Origin: Pseudobacteriovorax antillogorgiicola
GTDB taxonomy: Bacteria > Bdellovibrionota_B > Oligoflexia > Oligoflexales > RGVZ01
Assembly: GCA_945898195.1 (NCBI GenBank)
Contig: CAMDHM010000028.1
Span: 1-38,678 of the forward strand
Length of the DNA stretch: 38,678 nt
Reading direction: 5' to 3'
The position numbers and the translations under genes were made by a program. Shown here one piece after another: positions 7,225 through 14,816 of the stretch. How positions within the stretch are numbered: the first letter of the stretch is position 1; every line of letters starts with the position of its first letter. Under the pieces are notes generated by a model. The model did no database searches. It was not told the origin of the DNA and saw nothing but the letters and a program-made list of their open reading frames with translations.

Positions 7225-7724
7225 CACTTATGTCGATTTTAGATTTCAAATGGTTCAAGTCCCGCAAAAATCCCCCGTCTCGTGCCGTGACCGGGGTCGT
7301 GCCATCACGGCCAGTCATCGCACCCATTATGACGCCAGAAGAGGCAGCCGAAACCTGGTTTGCCCGTCTGCGTGACCTTTTTGTCATCGAGTTCGGCCCA
7401 GCCCCATTTGAACGAGCTGGCCAGCGCTATCTTATCGAGTTTGGGACCCTGGATTCAGATCGCGCCTACGTTTATTTGCAGCCGTTGAACCAAAAGGGAT
7501 TTCTTTTTGAACGTGCGGGAACCGGTTGGGTGATCGGGCGAGCGGATAAGATCGTCTCCCAGGATACTTTTATGCGCGGGGGAGAGGCGTGGGACGTGGT
7601 TAATATCGTTGGCATGCCTGATGCCATCATGCCTAAAGTTTCATCTCAAAGATTCCAGGATCAGTTGATGGCCTTTTCAGAATACCGCCACCGCCTCGTG
7701 GAGGCAGTGCGATGTGGCGGTTGA
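7203..7724 (+). CDS. Hypothetical protein, first gene of the exbBD/gshA run
   Basis: I do not recognise this 173-residue protein. No signal peptide or membrane segment is seen. The central part (about residues 45-150) looks like a compact alpha/beta domain: 'EEAAETWFARLRDLFVIEFG', then strands around YLIEFGTLDSDRAYVYLQP and GFLFERAGTGWVIG. ATG at 7203 and ATG at 7230 (residue 10) are both possible; 7203 lies between the -35 and -10 boxes of the opposing tRNA promoter. It overlaps the next gene by 13 nt, indicating translational coupling to the barrel-like protein. Confidence 0.65.
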   Translation: MKPTQVSTLMSILDFKWFKSRKNPPSRAVTGVVPSRPVIAPIMTPEEAAETWFARLRDLFVIEFGPAPFERAGQRYLIEFGTLDSDRAYVYLQPLNQKGFLFERAGTGWVIGRADKIVSQDTFMRGGEAWDVVNIVGMPDAIMPKVSSQRFQDQLMAFSEYRHRLVEAVRCGG

Positions 7725-8380
7725 GGATCTCTGGACCTGCCGTCAAGCCGTTCTGGGGAGCCGTCTTGTTGGGTGCAAGCCTGTTTGCATGGACGTCCGT
7801 CGCCCAAGGCGGGTTTTTATTCCAGGGTGGTCCGACCTGGAGATTTTTTTCGTTTCACCCCCAAACCGACGAAGACACGCCCAACTACGAGGGTTACGGC
7901 CTCGAGCTGGCCACGGGCTATTCGATAGGGCGGGCCTTGGACCTTGCTCTGCTGGTTCAATATACGCCTGGCGGCCTTGGGGTAGCCAAAATTGCCCATG
8001 AGGATGCCTCCCTGGTCCTGCTGGGCAGTATGGTCGGGGTAACCCTTTGGAAGGAGGGTTACGTCGGCGTTTATGGCGGTACTGGGTATTATAAGAGCGT
8101 GACCCAGGCGGGGCATGATGGGATTGTCAAGGGGAACTCCAATGGCCCGGCGGTGGGGGTTACGGTTGGGGCCAATTTAGGGGCACCGAAAGGCTCCGAC
8201 GAGTCGAAGGTTCGGCTTCAGGTGTATACAGAACGGGCATGGCTTTCAGGGCGGCAGACACGGGAATCTGAAATTGAAAAGAGAACCATCAGCAGTTTTG
8301 GTGTAGGGTTTTTGTGGGTCTTTAATAGCCTCGGCGGGAGCGCATGGGAAAGCACCATCATGAAAAGCTTTCTCAATTAA
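7712..8380 (+). CDS. Predicted outer-membrane beta-barrel protein
   Basis: The 222-residue protein has a signal peptide (basic N-terminus, hydrophobic residues about 14-30, likely cleavage after the TSVAQG region). Alternating-hydrophobicity strands typical of a small 8-stranded barrel follow: GYGLELATGYSIGRALDLAL, VLLGSMVGVTLW, YVGVYGGTGYYKSV, GPAVGVTVGANLG, VRLQVYTERAWLSG and SSFGVGFLWVF. Specific function is unknown. It overlaps the preceding gene by 13 nt and precedes exbB by 18 nt, so it is part of the same operon and could be an outer-membrane partner of the ExbB/ExbD motor (inference). Confidence 0.65.
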   Translation: MWRLRISGPAVKPFWGAVLLGASLFAWTSVAQGGFLFQGGPTWRFFSFHPQTDEDTPNYEGYGLELATGYSIGRALDLALLVQYTPGGLGVAKIAHEDASLVLLGSMVGVTLWKEGYVGVYGGTGYYKSVTQAGHDGIVKGNSNGPAVGVTVGANLGAPKGSDESKVRLQVYTERAWLSGRQTRESEIEKRTISSFGVGFLWVFNSLGGSAWESTIMKSFLN

Positions 8381-8390
8381 ATTAATTGAG
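8372..8390. promoter_or_regulatory. Palindrome over the exbB ribosome-binding site
   Basis: CTCAATTAA-A-TTAATTGAG is a perfect 9-bp inverted repeat. It starts at the last codons of the barrel-like gene and ends in the GAGGG Shine-Dalgarno of exbB. A hairpin here would hide part of that site; as DNA it could be an operator. It is AT-rich, so RNA stability would be modest. Confidence 0.4.
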
Positions 8391-8398
8391 GGTACGAA

Positions 8399-9028
8399 AT
8401 GGAATTTAGCATCGTTCAAAAACTTCTCGGAATCACTTTGCTTGGCAGTGCCTGGATCCTTTGGCTTTTGATTGGCCTCAGCATCCTATCGGTCTCGATT
8501 ATGATTGAGCGGTTCTTATACTTTCGAAAAGCAGACATCAATTTTCCAGATTTTTCTGAAAAACTTTCCAAAGTTCTATTGAGTGGCGATACAACTGAAA
8601 TTGTAAAACTGTGTGCGAAAAGCCCGGCTCTGGAAAGTCAAGTGGTCCTGCGTGGACTTGAACACCAAGTTCGCGGGCCACGGGCAATGGAAGAAAGCAT
8701 GCTGGCCTATGTGATCAGTGAGCGCCAGAATTTAGATCGTGGAATTGTGGTTTTAGGAACGCTTGGTAACAACGCGCCGTTCATTGGTTTGTTTGGAACG
8801 GTCTTAGGTATCATTATTGCGTTTCAAGATTTGGCACGAAATCCTGCGGGAGGACCGTCGGTGGTCATGGGTGGGATTTCCGAGGCGCTGATTTCGACCG
8901 CCGTGGGTCTTATGGTGGCAATTCCTGCAGTCATCGCGTTCAATTTTTTCCAACGCGTGGTGAGACGTCATATTTCAAATTCGGAAGCGGTCGTGAAAGT
9001 CGTCATGGCTCATCTGGCGCCTCGCTAA
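8399..9028 (+). CDS. exbB: MotA/TolQ/ExbB proton channel protein
   Basis: This is the inner-membrane stator subunit that uses proton motive force, with ExbD/TolR, to energise envelope processes. The 209-residue product has three hydrophobic segments (about 16-37, 117-142 and 158-182). The second and third carry the family pattern: GTLGNNAPFIGLFGTVLGII and GGISEALISTAVGLMVAIPA. GAGGG precedes the ATG by 6 nt. ExbD follows 43 nt later. ExbB and TolQ cannot be separated with confidence from sequence alone; the absence of tolA/tolB/pal nearby slightly favours the ExbB label. Confidence 0.9.
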   Translation: MEFSIVQKLLGITLLGSAWILWLLIGLSILSVSIMIERFLYFRKADINFPDFSEKLSKVLLSGDTTEIVKLCAKSPALESQVVLRGLEHQVRGPRAMEESMLAYVISERQNLDRGIVVLGTLGNNAPFIGLFGTVLGIIIAFQDLARNPAGGPSVVMGGISEALISTAVGLMVAIPAVIAFNFFQRVVRRHISNSEAVVKVVMAHLAPR

Positions 9029-9071
9029 TGATTGCCGCTGAATTAACTAGCATCAAGAGTGGGAGACGCAC

Positions 9072-9494
9072 ATGGCAGGCAGGTTGATGGATTCGAGTGA
9101 TGAAGCAATCACGGAAATCAACGTGACCCCCTTTGTTGACGTTATGCTGGTTCTGCTGGTGATCTTCATGGTCACCGCCAATTACATCGTGAACCAATCG
9201 ATCAATATTCAACTTCCAAAGGCCGACACAGGCCAGCTCATTCAGTCCCGTAACTTGGCTTTTGTCATCGACAAGGAGTCCAGGGTTTACCTCGATGGCC
9301 AACCGGTTGACGTGCTTCTGTTGGGCGATAAAATCAAGGCTTTTAGGGCAAAACAGCCAGATGGCACGACCGTTCAGGCTCTAATTTCTGCTGACACGGC
9401 AACCCCCCATGGGGCTGTCGTGAAAGTCATTGATGTCATTCGAAAAAGCGGTATAACGGAGCTTGCGATCAACGTTGAAGCGGCGAGCAATTGA
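9072..9494 (+). CDS. exbD: ExbD/TolR biopolymer transport protein
   Basis: This is the partner of the ExbB-type channel, a single-pass protein with a periplasmic domain. The 140-residue product has the conserved N-terminal segment 'INVTPFVDVMLVLLVIFMVT' (residues 16-35), with the proton-carrying Asp at residue 23. The periplasmic domain runs about 45-140 and contains the family-like ALISADTATPHGAVVKVIDV. GGGAG precedes the ATG. Its stop overlaps the TTG start of gshA (TTGA), so the next gene is translationally coupled. No TonB- or TolA-like protein is seen in the window. Confidence 0.92.
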   Translation: MAGRLMDSSDEAITEINVTPFVDVMLVLLVIFMVTANYIVNQSINIQLPKADTGQLIQSRNLAFVIDKESRVYLDGQPVDVLLLGDKIKAFRAKQPDGTTVQALISADTATPHGAVVKVIDVIRKSGITELAINVEAASN

Positions 9495-10993
9495 ACTCTA
9501 AGCCCCCCTCAAATAACAGCAATTCGAAACTATCCGAGCACTGCCGCGCGTACTTAGCGGATAAGACCTTCCGTTTAAGGCCGGCACGCTACGATGAACG
9601 CTTTGGCCTTTGGCCGGGAGAGATCGGGCTCGAGATGGAGTCTTGGCCTGTCCGCGGCGGTGAACTTCGCTCGGAAATTCCAAGCCGGGTCATGCTTCAC
9701 GGCGAGGGGTCTCTGGCGGACGCTCTGGTGCCTTTGGCAGAGCGCGAGGAATGGCAGTGTGAATACTCGGGCGAAGGCCCCGCTGCAGTTCTCATGAAAA
9801 TTGCGGTGCCAGGCCAGACGGGGCTTCCTGATTGGATCACGTTTGAGCCGGGGGGGCAGATCGAAATTTCGTCGGCGCCTTTTCCTTGTTTGTCGGACGC
9901 GTTGAGCCGCATGCGGCAGATCGATGAGAAGTTACAACGTCATTTACGGGGATTTGGCATTGAACTGGTTTCGACCGGAATCAATCCCTGGTACACGCCA
10001 GATGAGATCGGTCTGCAAATGAATAAGCCGCGTTATGCGGCGATGAACAAGTTTTTTTCGCGTATCGGCTCTTACGGTCCGCGCATGATGCGTCAAACCT
10101 GCACCATTCAAGTCAATCTTGATTTTGGCTCGACGGGCGACGAGATGGCGCGGCGCTATCTGGCGAGCCTGCTGATTTCGCCCTTCGCCGGCGCGACATT
10201 TGCGAATTCTCCCATTGTCGATCGGTGCGTGACTGGGGACAAAGGGTTTCGTTCCCGGGTCTGGTTGAATATGGATCCATCACGAACTGGAATTCGGAAC
10301 CCTCAGCACCTGATGCAGCACCTTAATAAGGATGCATGTGTCCAATATTATTGGGATTTTGTAAAGTCCTCGAAGGTCGTTTTTGTCGAGGCAGCAGGAT
10401 ACGCCGTACCCGACAACGGTCTGACCTGGGAGCAATGGATGTCCGCCCCATGGCTGGGCGTCAGTCCTGATATGGCAGCCTTTGAGACCCATTTATCGTT
10501 GCTGTTTCCGGAGGTCCGCCCGCGGGGCTTTTTGGAACAGCGCCCGGTGGATTGTCAGGCGACACCTTGGATGGCGGCCCCGGCCGCTTACTACACAGGA
10601 CTACTCTATGACGCCAAGGCCCGGGACGAGGCTTTGGCTTTGCTCGAACCCTTTGCAGAGGGCATCGAGTTGGTTTTGCATAAAGTTCCGGAAGGGTTTA
10701 GAAATAATGACCTTGCCGAGGTCAGTGCGCGCCTTATGGAAATCGCCATTGAAGGCTTAGGCCGACTCCCGGATTGTTTTCGAGGATCGGAATCCGAGGA
10801 AACCTTAAAGCGATTCTATGAACATTTCACTGCGCGCCGCCGGGTGCCCGCTGATGATTTGTTGGACGCAGTGGCACGTGCCGTTGGTAAGAACTCTGTT
10901 CAGGTTGGCGATGACGTATCCGCCGGTCTGGGCCTTGGAACGTTTACTTCGCTGAACCGCAAGTGGGATGACCTCGCCCGTGGTAAAGCTTGA
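9491..10993 (+). CDS. gshA: Glutamate-cysteine ligase (GCS2 family)
   Basis: This ATP-dependent enzyme joins glutamate and cysteine, the first step of glutathione synthesis (or of a gamma-glutamylcysteine product). The 500-residue product has the GCS2 (plant/proteobacterial type) pattern: GEIGLEMESW near residue 45, 'EPGGQIEISSAPFPCL' about 117-132, 'ELVSTGINPWY', RYAAMNKFFSRIGSYGPRMM and 'MRQTCTIQVNLDFG' in the middle. The TTG at 9491 overlaps the exbD stop; the first in-frame ATG would remove conserved N-terminal residues. No gshB is visible. A G7 run occurs at 9850-9856. Confidence 0.88.
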   Translation: MNSKPPSNNSNSKLSEHCRAYLADKTFRLRPARYDERFGLWPGEIGLEMESWPVRGGELRSEIPSRVMLHGEGSLADALVPLAEREEWQCEYSGEGPAAVLMKIAVPGQTGLPDWITFEPGGQIEISSAPFPCLSDALSRMRQIDEKLQRHLRGFGIELVSTGINPWYTPDEIGLQMNKPRYAAMNKFFSRIGSYGPRMMRQTCTIQVNLDFGSTGDEMARRYLASLLISPFAGATFANSPIVDRCVTGDKGFRSRVWLNMDPSRTGIRNPQHLMQHLNKDACVQYYWDFVKSSKVVFVEAAGYAVPDNGLTWEQWMSAPWLGVSPDMAAFETHLSLLFPEVRPRGFLEQRPVDCQATPWMAAPAAYYTGLLYDAKARDEALALLEPFAEGIELVLHKVPEGFRNNDLAEVSARLMEIAIEGLGRLPDCFRGSESEETLKRFYEHFTARRRVPADDLLDAVARAVGKNSVQVGDDVSAGLGLGTFTSLNRKWDDLARGKA

Positions 10994-11020
10994 GTCTTAA
11001 CTTTTTTGCAGGACCTGAGA

Positions 11021-14000
11021 ATGCAAGACAGCCTCGATTCCGTCGAAAATTCGAACGATACTATTGCTGACTCTATGGTAGGCAGCGCAGATCTTGATGA
11101 AGGTTATGGTTCGCCTCATAGCGGCAATGAATACGAGCAGGTCAAAACCGGCGAAGAGCTCGAAAGCTATGTCAGTGACGTCGCCGATTCAGTTCGTAAT
11201 GGCCTTGACCAAAGCATTGCGATTTTGACTCCCTGGTTCTTTAGCAACATGCCGTCGATTTATTACCAGACGACACCCCGCGCAGAAAAAGTCCGTCATC
11301 TTTCGGGGATTATTTCTGGGCATATTTTTGAAACCAAGCAAACCCTTGAACTTTGGGATCGCGACCGTACAAAAGTGACTTATATCGGTCCAGGCAGCGA
11401 GACGGACACACTATTTGATCTGTCGCGTCGACTGGCACAAAATCCTGTGAAAATGGGTTCTATTTATTTTTCCCATGACCGGTTGCTGTGCCTGTCGTCT
11501 TTTTTCTCTAGTGGATTCGTGCAAGTCGATGCGACCAACGCGAAAGCTGCGGACAAGATGGCCGTGGCGCGACGCGATATCATGCTGGAGTTCCCGGACG
11601 AGGGGGATAAGGTTGACCGCTACCTCGAACGCCTCGACGATGATTTTGTTTTGTATGCAACCCCGGCAAGGTTGCAACTAACATACCGCATGGTCCGCCA
11701 TATGAAGACCCATGAAGGCGCTCATACGTTCATCCAATTGGCGCCCGATGCCTCCTCGGCCCGAATCACGATTGGCATGAAAAACGTTAATGTAGCGGAG
11801 ACGATGGAGCAGATTTTTCTGCTCATGCAACGCTATGAGTTCCAGATGGTTCGTTCATTCGTCGTCAAGTTTGAACAGGGGTACGACGAGCCCATTACGG
11901 TCATTCATTTCATTATTAATCCTGTGAATGGTGATCAGATTGATCTCAACTCCATTCCACTGATCAAATTTAATAAGGCCCTTCGAACCTTGGGTTGGGT
12001 AGATGCGGACGAGTATTCTTCTCTGATGCAACAGCCCTACAATGTCTCGATCAACGGCGTTAACTTGATTCGAGGGATTGCCAGTTTTGTTCACGTTATG
12101 CTTGGAAAGCATAACGCCTGGTATTACTCCCAGTACAAGATTCGGGAGACTTTGTTCAAGTCCCCTGAACTGACCGTTGGCATGGTCGATTTGTTCCGCC
12201 TGCGCTTCGATCCGATGCAAAGTAAGGACCGGGACAAACGTTGTCGTGAAATGCGAGATATTTTGGCGAAAAAGATCGCCGACCTCGTGGATGAAGTTGA
12301 ACGCACAATTTTTCAAGAGGCTATGGAATTCATCGATGCCACGCTGAAGACCAACTATTTTATGCCGACCAAGACCGGTTTGGCTTTCCGGCTTTCACCG
12401 GATGTGCTGGATGCGACGTTCTATCCCGAAAAACCGTTTGGGATTTTCTTTATCATTGGGCATGACTACCGGTTTTTTCATGTTCGGTGGAAGGATATTG
12501 CCCGCGGCGGACTACGGGTCGTTATGCCGCGCAATTCGACGGAGCATGACTATGCTCTGGCTGGATTATTTGATGAGGTCTACGGGCTGAGCCATGCCCA
12601 GCAGCTCAAGAATAAAGATATCCCTGAAGGTGGTTCGAAGGCGGTATTGCTTTTGAAGCCGGCCGGGCACCGTCAGCAGGCTGTGCGTGGCGCGGTAAAT
12701 GCGCTGCTTGATTTGTTGGTTACAACGGACGAGTCGCGTGAGGCCAGTGCTGCGCAACTGGTATCTTATTATGACAAGGACGAGATCATTTACCTCGGTC
12801 CCGATGAAAATATTACGAATGACTTGATCGAATGGATTCCTGAGCAGGCAGCCCGCCGCGGGTATCCTTATGCTGCGGCCTTTATGTCCTCCAAACCGGG
12901 TGCCGGGATCAACCATAAGGAATACGGTGTAACCTCCGAAGGTGTAAACGTATTCGTAGAAAACGCCCTGAAATTTGTGGGAATCGATCCCCATAAACAG
13001 AAGTTCACCGTCAAAATCACCGGTGGTCCCGATGGCGATGTGGCTGGAAACGAGCTCAAAATTCTGCACCGCGAATATGGCGAGAACGCACGTGTTGTCG
13101 CGATTGCCGATGGATTTGGGGCAGCCTTTGATCCGGATGGATTGAACTGGAAGGAACTTTTGCGTCTTTTTGTGGGTGCCCTGGCGATCCCAGAGTTTGA
13201 TGCCAAATTGCTGACCGGTAAGGGGGCCTTTGTCATCAAGGCAGACACGCCTGAAAATATGCGCCGGCGTAACGAGCTTTATGCAACAGTCCAGGCTGAT
13301 ATTTTTATTCCCGCTGGGGGACGTCCCTATACGGTGAACGATAAAAATTGGTCGGGTATGATTGGTGTCGATGGCAAGCCAACGATGAAAGCGATTGTTG
13401 AAGGTGCGAACATTTTCTTTACCGGACCAGCGCGAAAAGCCCTTCAAGAGGCTGGCGTGGTCATTGTTAAAGATTCCACAGCAAATAAATGCGGTGTGAT
13501 TTGTTCATCGTACGAAATCATTGCTTCGTTGGTGTTAAGTCAGCAAGAATTTCTCGCGATCAAAGAAGTGTATGTCGATCAGGTGATCGAAATCTTGCGG
13601 CAGAAGGCAGATGCAGAAGCCAAACTGCTGTTTCGAGAGTATGCGCGTCCCGGAAACAGCCGAACGCTAGTTGAGTTGTCGATGGACATCTCGCGCGAGA
13701 TCAATGTCGTCACGGATGCACTTCTGGACGAAATGACGATTCGTGAAAAAGATGTTTTGGCAGACGCTTTCTTTCAATCGCTTGTCTTGAGGCATTGCCC
13801 ACCGATTTTGAACGAAAAATATCGCGAGCGTGTCCTTGAAAAGCTTCCTGCTCCGCATCGCATTGCATTGTTGGCAGCTTTTATCGCAAGCTACATTGTC
13901 TACCGCGAAGGCTTGGGATGGCTGGAAAGAATCCCCCCAAAGGGCCGTTACAAGGCTTGCATCACTTACATGAGGCAAGATTTGTTGACGGAATCTTTGA

Positions 14001-14107
14001 TCCTGTCTGTTGAGGGGTCGGCTTTGCCGAATAAAGATAAAATCGCAGAAATATTGCGCATGAGCGCTGCTCGCGATTTAACCATCCTCGAGCTTGAGGG
14101 GCGTTGA
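11021..14107 (+). CDS. NAD-specific glutamate dehydrogenase, ~115 kDa class
   Basis: It catalyses oxidative deamination of glutamate to 2-oxoglutarate and ammonia. The 1028-residue product belongs to the large GDH group (Bac_GDH-like) but is shorter than the ~1600-residue form. Visible motifs are FFHVRWKDIARGGLRVVMPR (about 485-504), the catalytic lysine in KDIPEGGSKAVLLL (Lys at about 540) and SSKPGAGINHKEYGVTSEGV. The dinucleotide-binding half follows at about 640-800 (FTVKITGGPDGDVAGNELK). The N-terminal ~350 residues are the regulatory extension. ATG at 11021 follows CAGGA by 7 nt; an upstream TTG at 11006 is less likely. It is the last gene of the run starting at 7203. Confidence 0.92.
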   Translation: MQDSLDSVENSNDTIADSMVGSADLDEGYGSPHSGNEYEQVKTGEELESYVSDVADSVRNGLDQSIAILTPWFFSNMPSIYYQTTPRAEKVRHLSGIISGHIFETKQTLELWDRDRTKVTYIGPGSETDTLFDLSRRLAQNPVKMGSIYFSHDRLLCLSSFFSSGFVQVDATNAKAADKMAVARRDIMLEFPDEGDKVDRYLERLDDDFVLYATPARLQLTYRMVRHMKTHEGAHTFIQLAPDASSARITIGMKNVNVAETMEQIFLLMQRYEFQMVRSFVVKFEQGYDEPITVIHFIINPVNGDQIDLNSIPLIKFNKALRTLGWVDADEYSSLMQQPYNVSINGVNLIRGIASFVHVMLGKHNAWYYSQYKIRETLFKSPELTVGMVDLFRLRFDPMQSKDRDKRCREMRDILAKKIADLVDEVERTIFQEAMEFIDATLKTNYFMPTKTGLAFRLSPDVLDATFYPEKPFGIFFIIGHDYRFFHVRWKDIARGGLRVVMPRNSTEHDYALAGLFDEVYGLSHAQQLKNKDIPEGGSKAVLLLKPAGHRQQAVRGAVNALLDLLVTTDESREASAAQLVSYYDKDEIIYLGPDENITNDLIEWIPEQAARRGYPYAAAFMSSKPGAGINHKEYGVTSEGVNVFVENALKFVGIDPHKQKFTVKITGGPDGDVAGNELKILHREYGENARVVAIADGFGAAFDPDGLNWKELLRLFVGALAIPEFDAKLLTGKGAFVIKADTPENMRRRNELYATVQADIFIPAGGRPYTVNDKNWSGMIGVDGKPTMKAIVEGANIFFTGPARKALQEAGVVIVKDSTANKCGVICSSYEIIASLVLSQQEFLAIKEVYVDQVIEILRQKADAEAKLLFREYARPGNSRTLVELSMDISREINVVTDALLDEMTIREKDVLADAFFQSLVLRHCPPILNEKYRERVLEKLPAPHRIALLAAFIASYIVYREGLGWLERIPPKGRYKACITYMRQDLLTESLILSVEGSALPNKDKIAEILRMSAARDLTILELEGR

Positions 14108-14111
14108 AAGA

Positions 14112-14753
14112 TCACGGCCGGTTTTGGATGCTTTGCTCGGAGTAGCGGATGCAGGGTTCTAGGGTCGTGACGTCGCGGAGCCGGATCGCGTGCTCCCGGG
14201 GAAGCGGACACAGGTAGCGGTATTTTGGACAGGCCGCTTTGTACTCAAGAGTCAGTGGCCTTTCGCCTTTTTTTGACGACTTTATGTCAAATACCGCAAT
14301 GACCTCTGATTTGCGTGCGATTTCAATTTTTCGTGCGGCCTCGGCATCTTTTTCGGCCTTATTCAGCACGCTAGTGAGGTCTGTTGATTGGCTCTGCAGG
14401 GTTTGAATTAGCCCTGATTTCGAATCAATTTTTTGCGCTAATTCAAGATCGTAGTTTGAGGCTGGGACTTTACTGCGCATGGCATCAAGAAGCTTGGACT
14501 CACTGGCCAGGGATTGATCAATGGCTTTTTTCTTTTTGTGAATCGTTTCAAGAAGTTTTTTTGTCTGGTTCATCTGGTCCCAGGCATCCAGATACATTCC
14601 TGAGGTCACACGTCGGCAAGCTTCACGTAGATTGACGTCATCGAGGGACTCGCGTTTTGCGCCAGTGCGTTCCGTTTTTCCTGGTCCAAATGCCAAGGCG
14701 TTGCTCGTCTGAGTCATACAAAAAGACATAAAAAAAACTATAAAGAGTCGCAT
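14112..14753 (-). CDS. Exported coiled-coil protein of unknown function
   Basis: The 213-residue product has an N-terminal signal peptide (MRLFIVFFMSFCMTQTSNALA). A long helical, coiled-coil-prone region follows, about residues 55-150, rich in Lys, Glu, Ser and Leu, then a C-terminal part with several cysteines near the end (ACPKYRYLCPL). I do not recognise the family. The start at 14753 was chosen because AAGGA lies 6 nt upstream and it gives a clean signal peptide; a GTG at 14789 would add a basic 12-residue extension. It converges on the glutamate dehydrogenase gene with a 4-nt gap. Confidence 0.7.
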   Translation of the reverse strand: MRLFIVFFMSFCMTQTSNALAFGPGKTERTGAKRESLDDVNLREACRRVTSGMYLDAWDQMNQTKKLLETIHKKKKAIDQSLASESKLLDAMRSKVPASNYDLELAQKIDSKSGLIQTLQSQSTDLTSVLNKAEKDAEAARKIEIARKSEVIAVFDIKSSKKGERPLTLEYKAACPKYRYLCPLPREHAIRLRDVTTLEPCIRYSEQSIQNRP

Positions 14754-14816
14754 TAATCTGTCCTTGCGTAGTAGCTTCGAGGTTACCACATATTAGTCTG
14801 GAGGATGCACCAAGTG

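Noticed and set aside
12566-13447. 293-codon open frame antisense to the glutamate dehydrogenase gene
   Set aside because: The plus-strand GDH frame has conserved catalytic motifs through this stretch; the antisense frame has no recognisable domain or ribosome-binding site.
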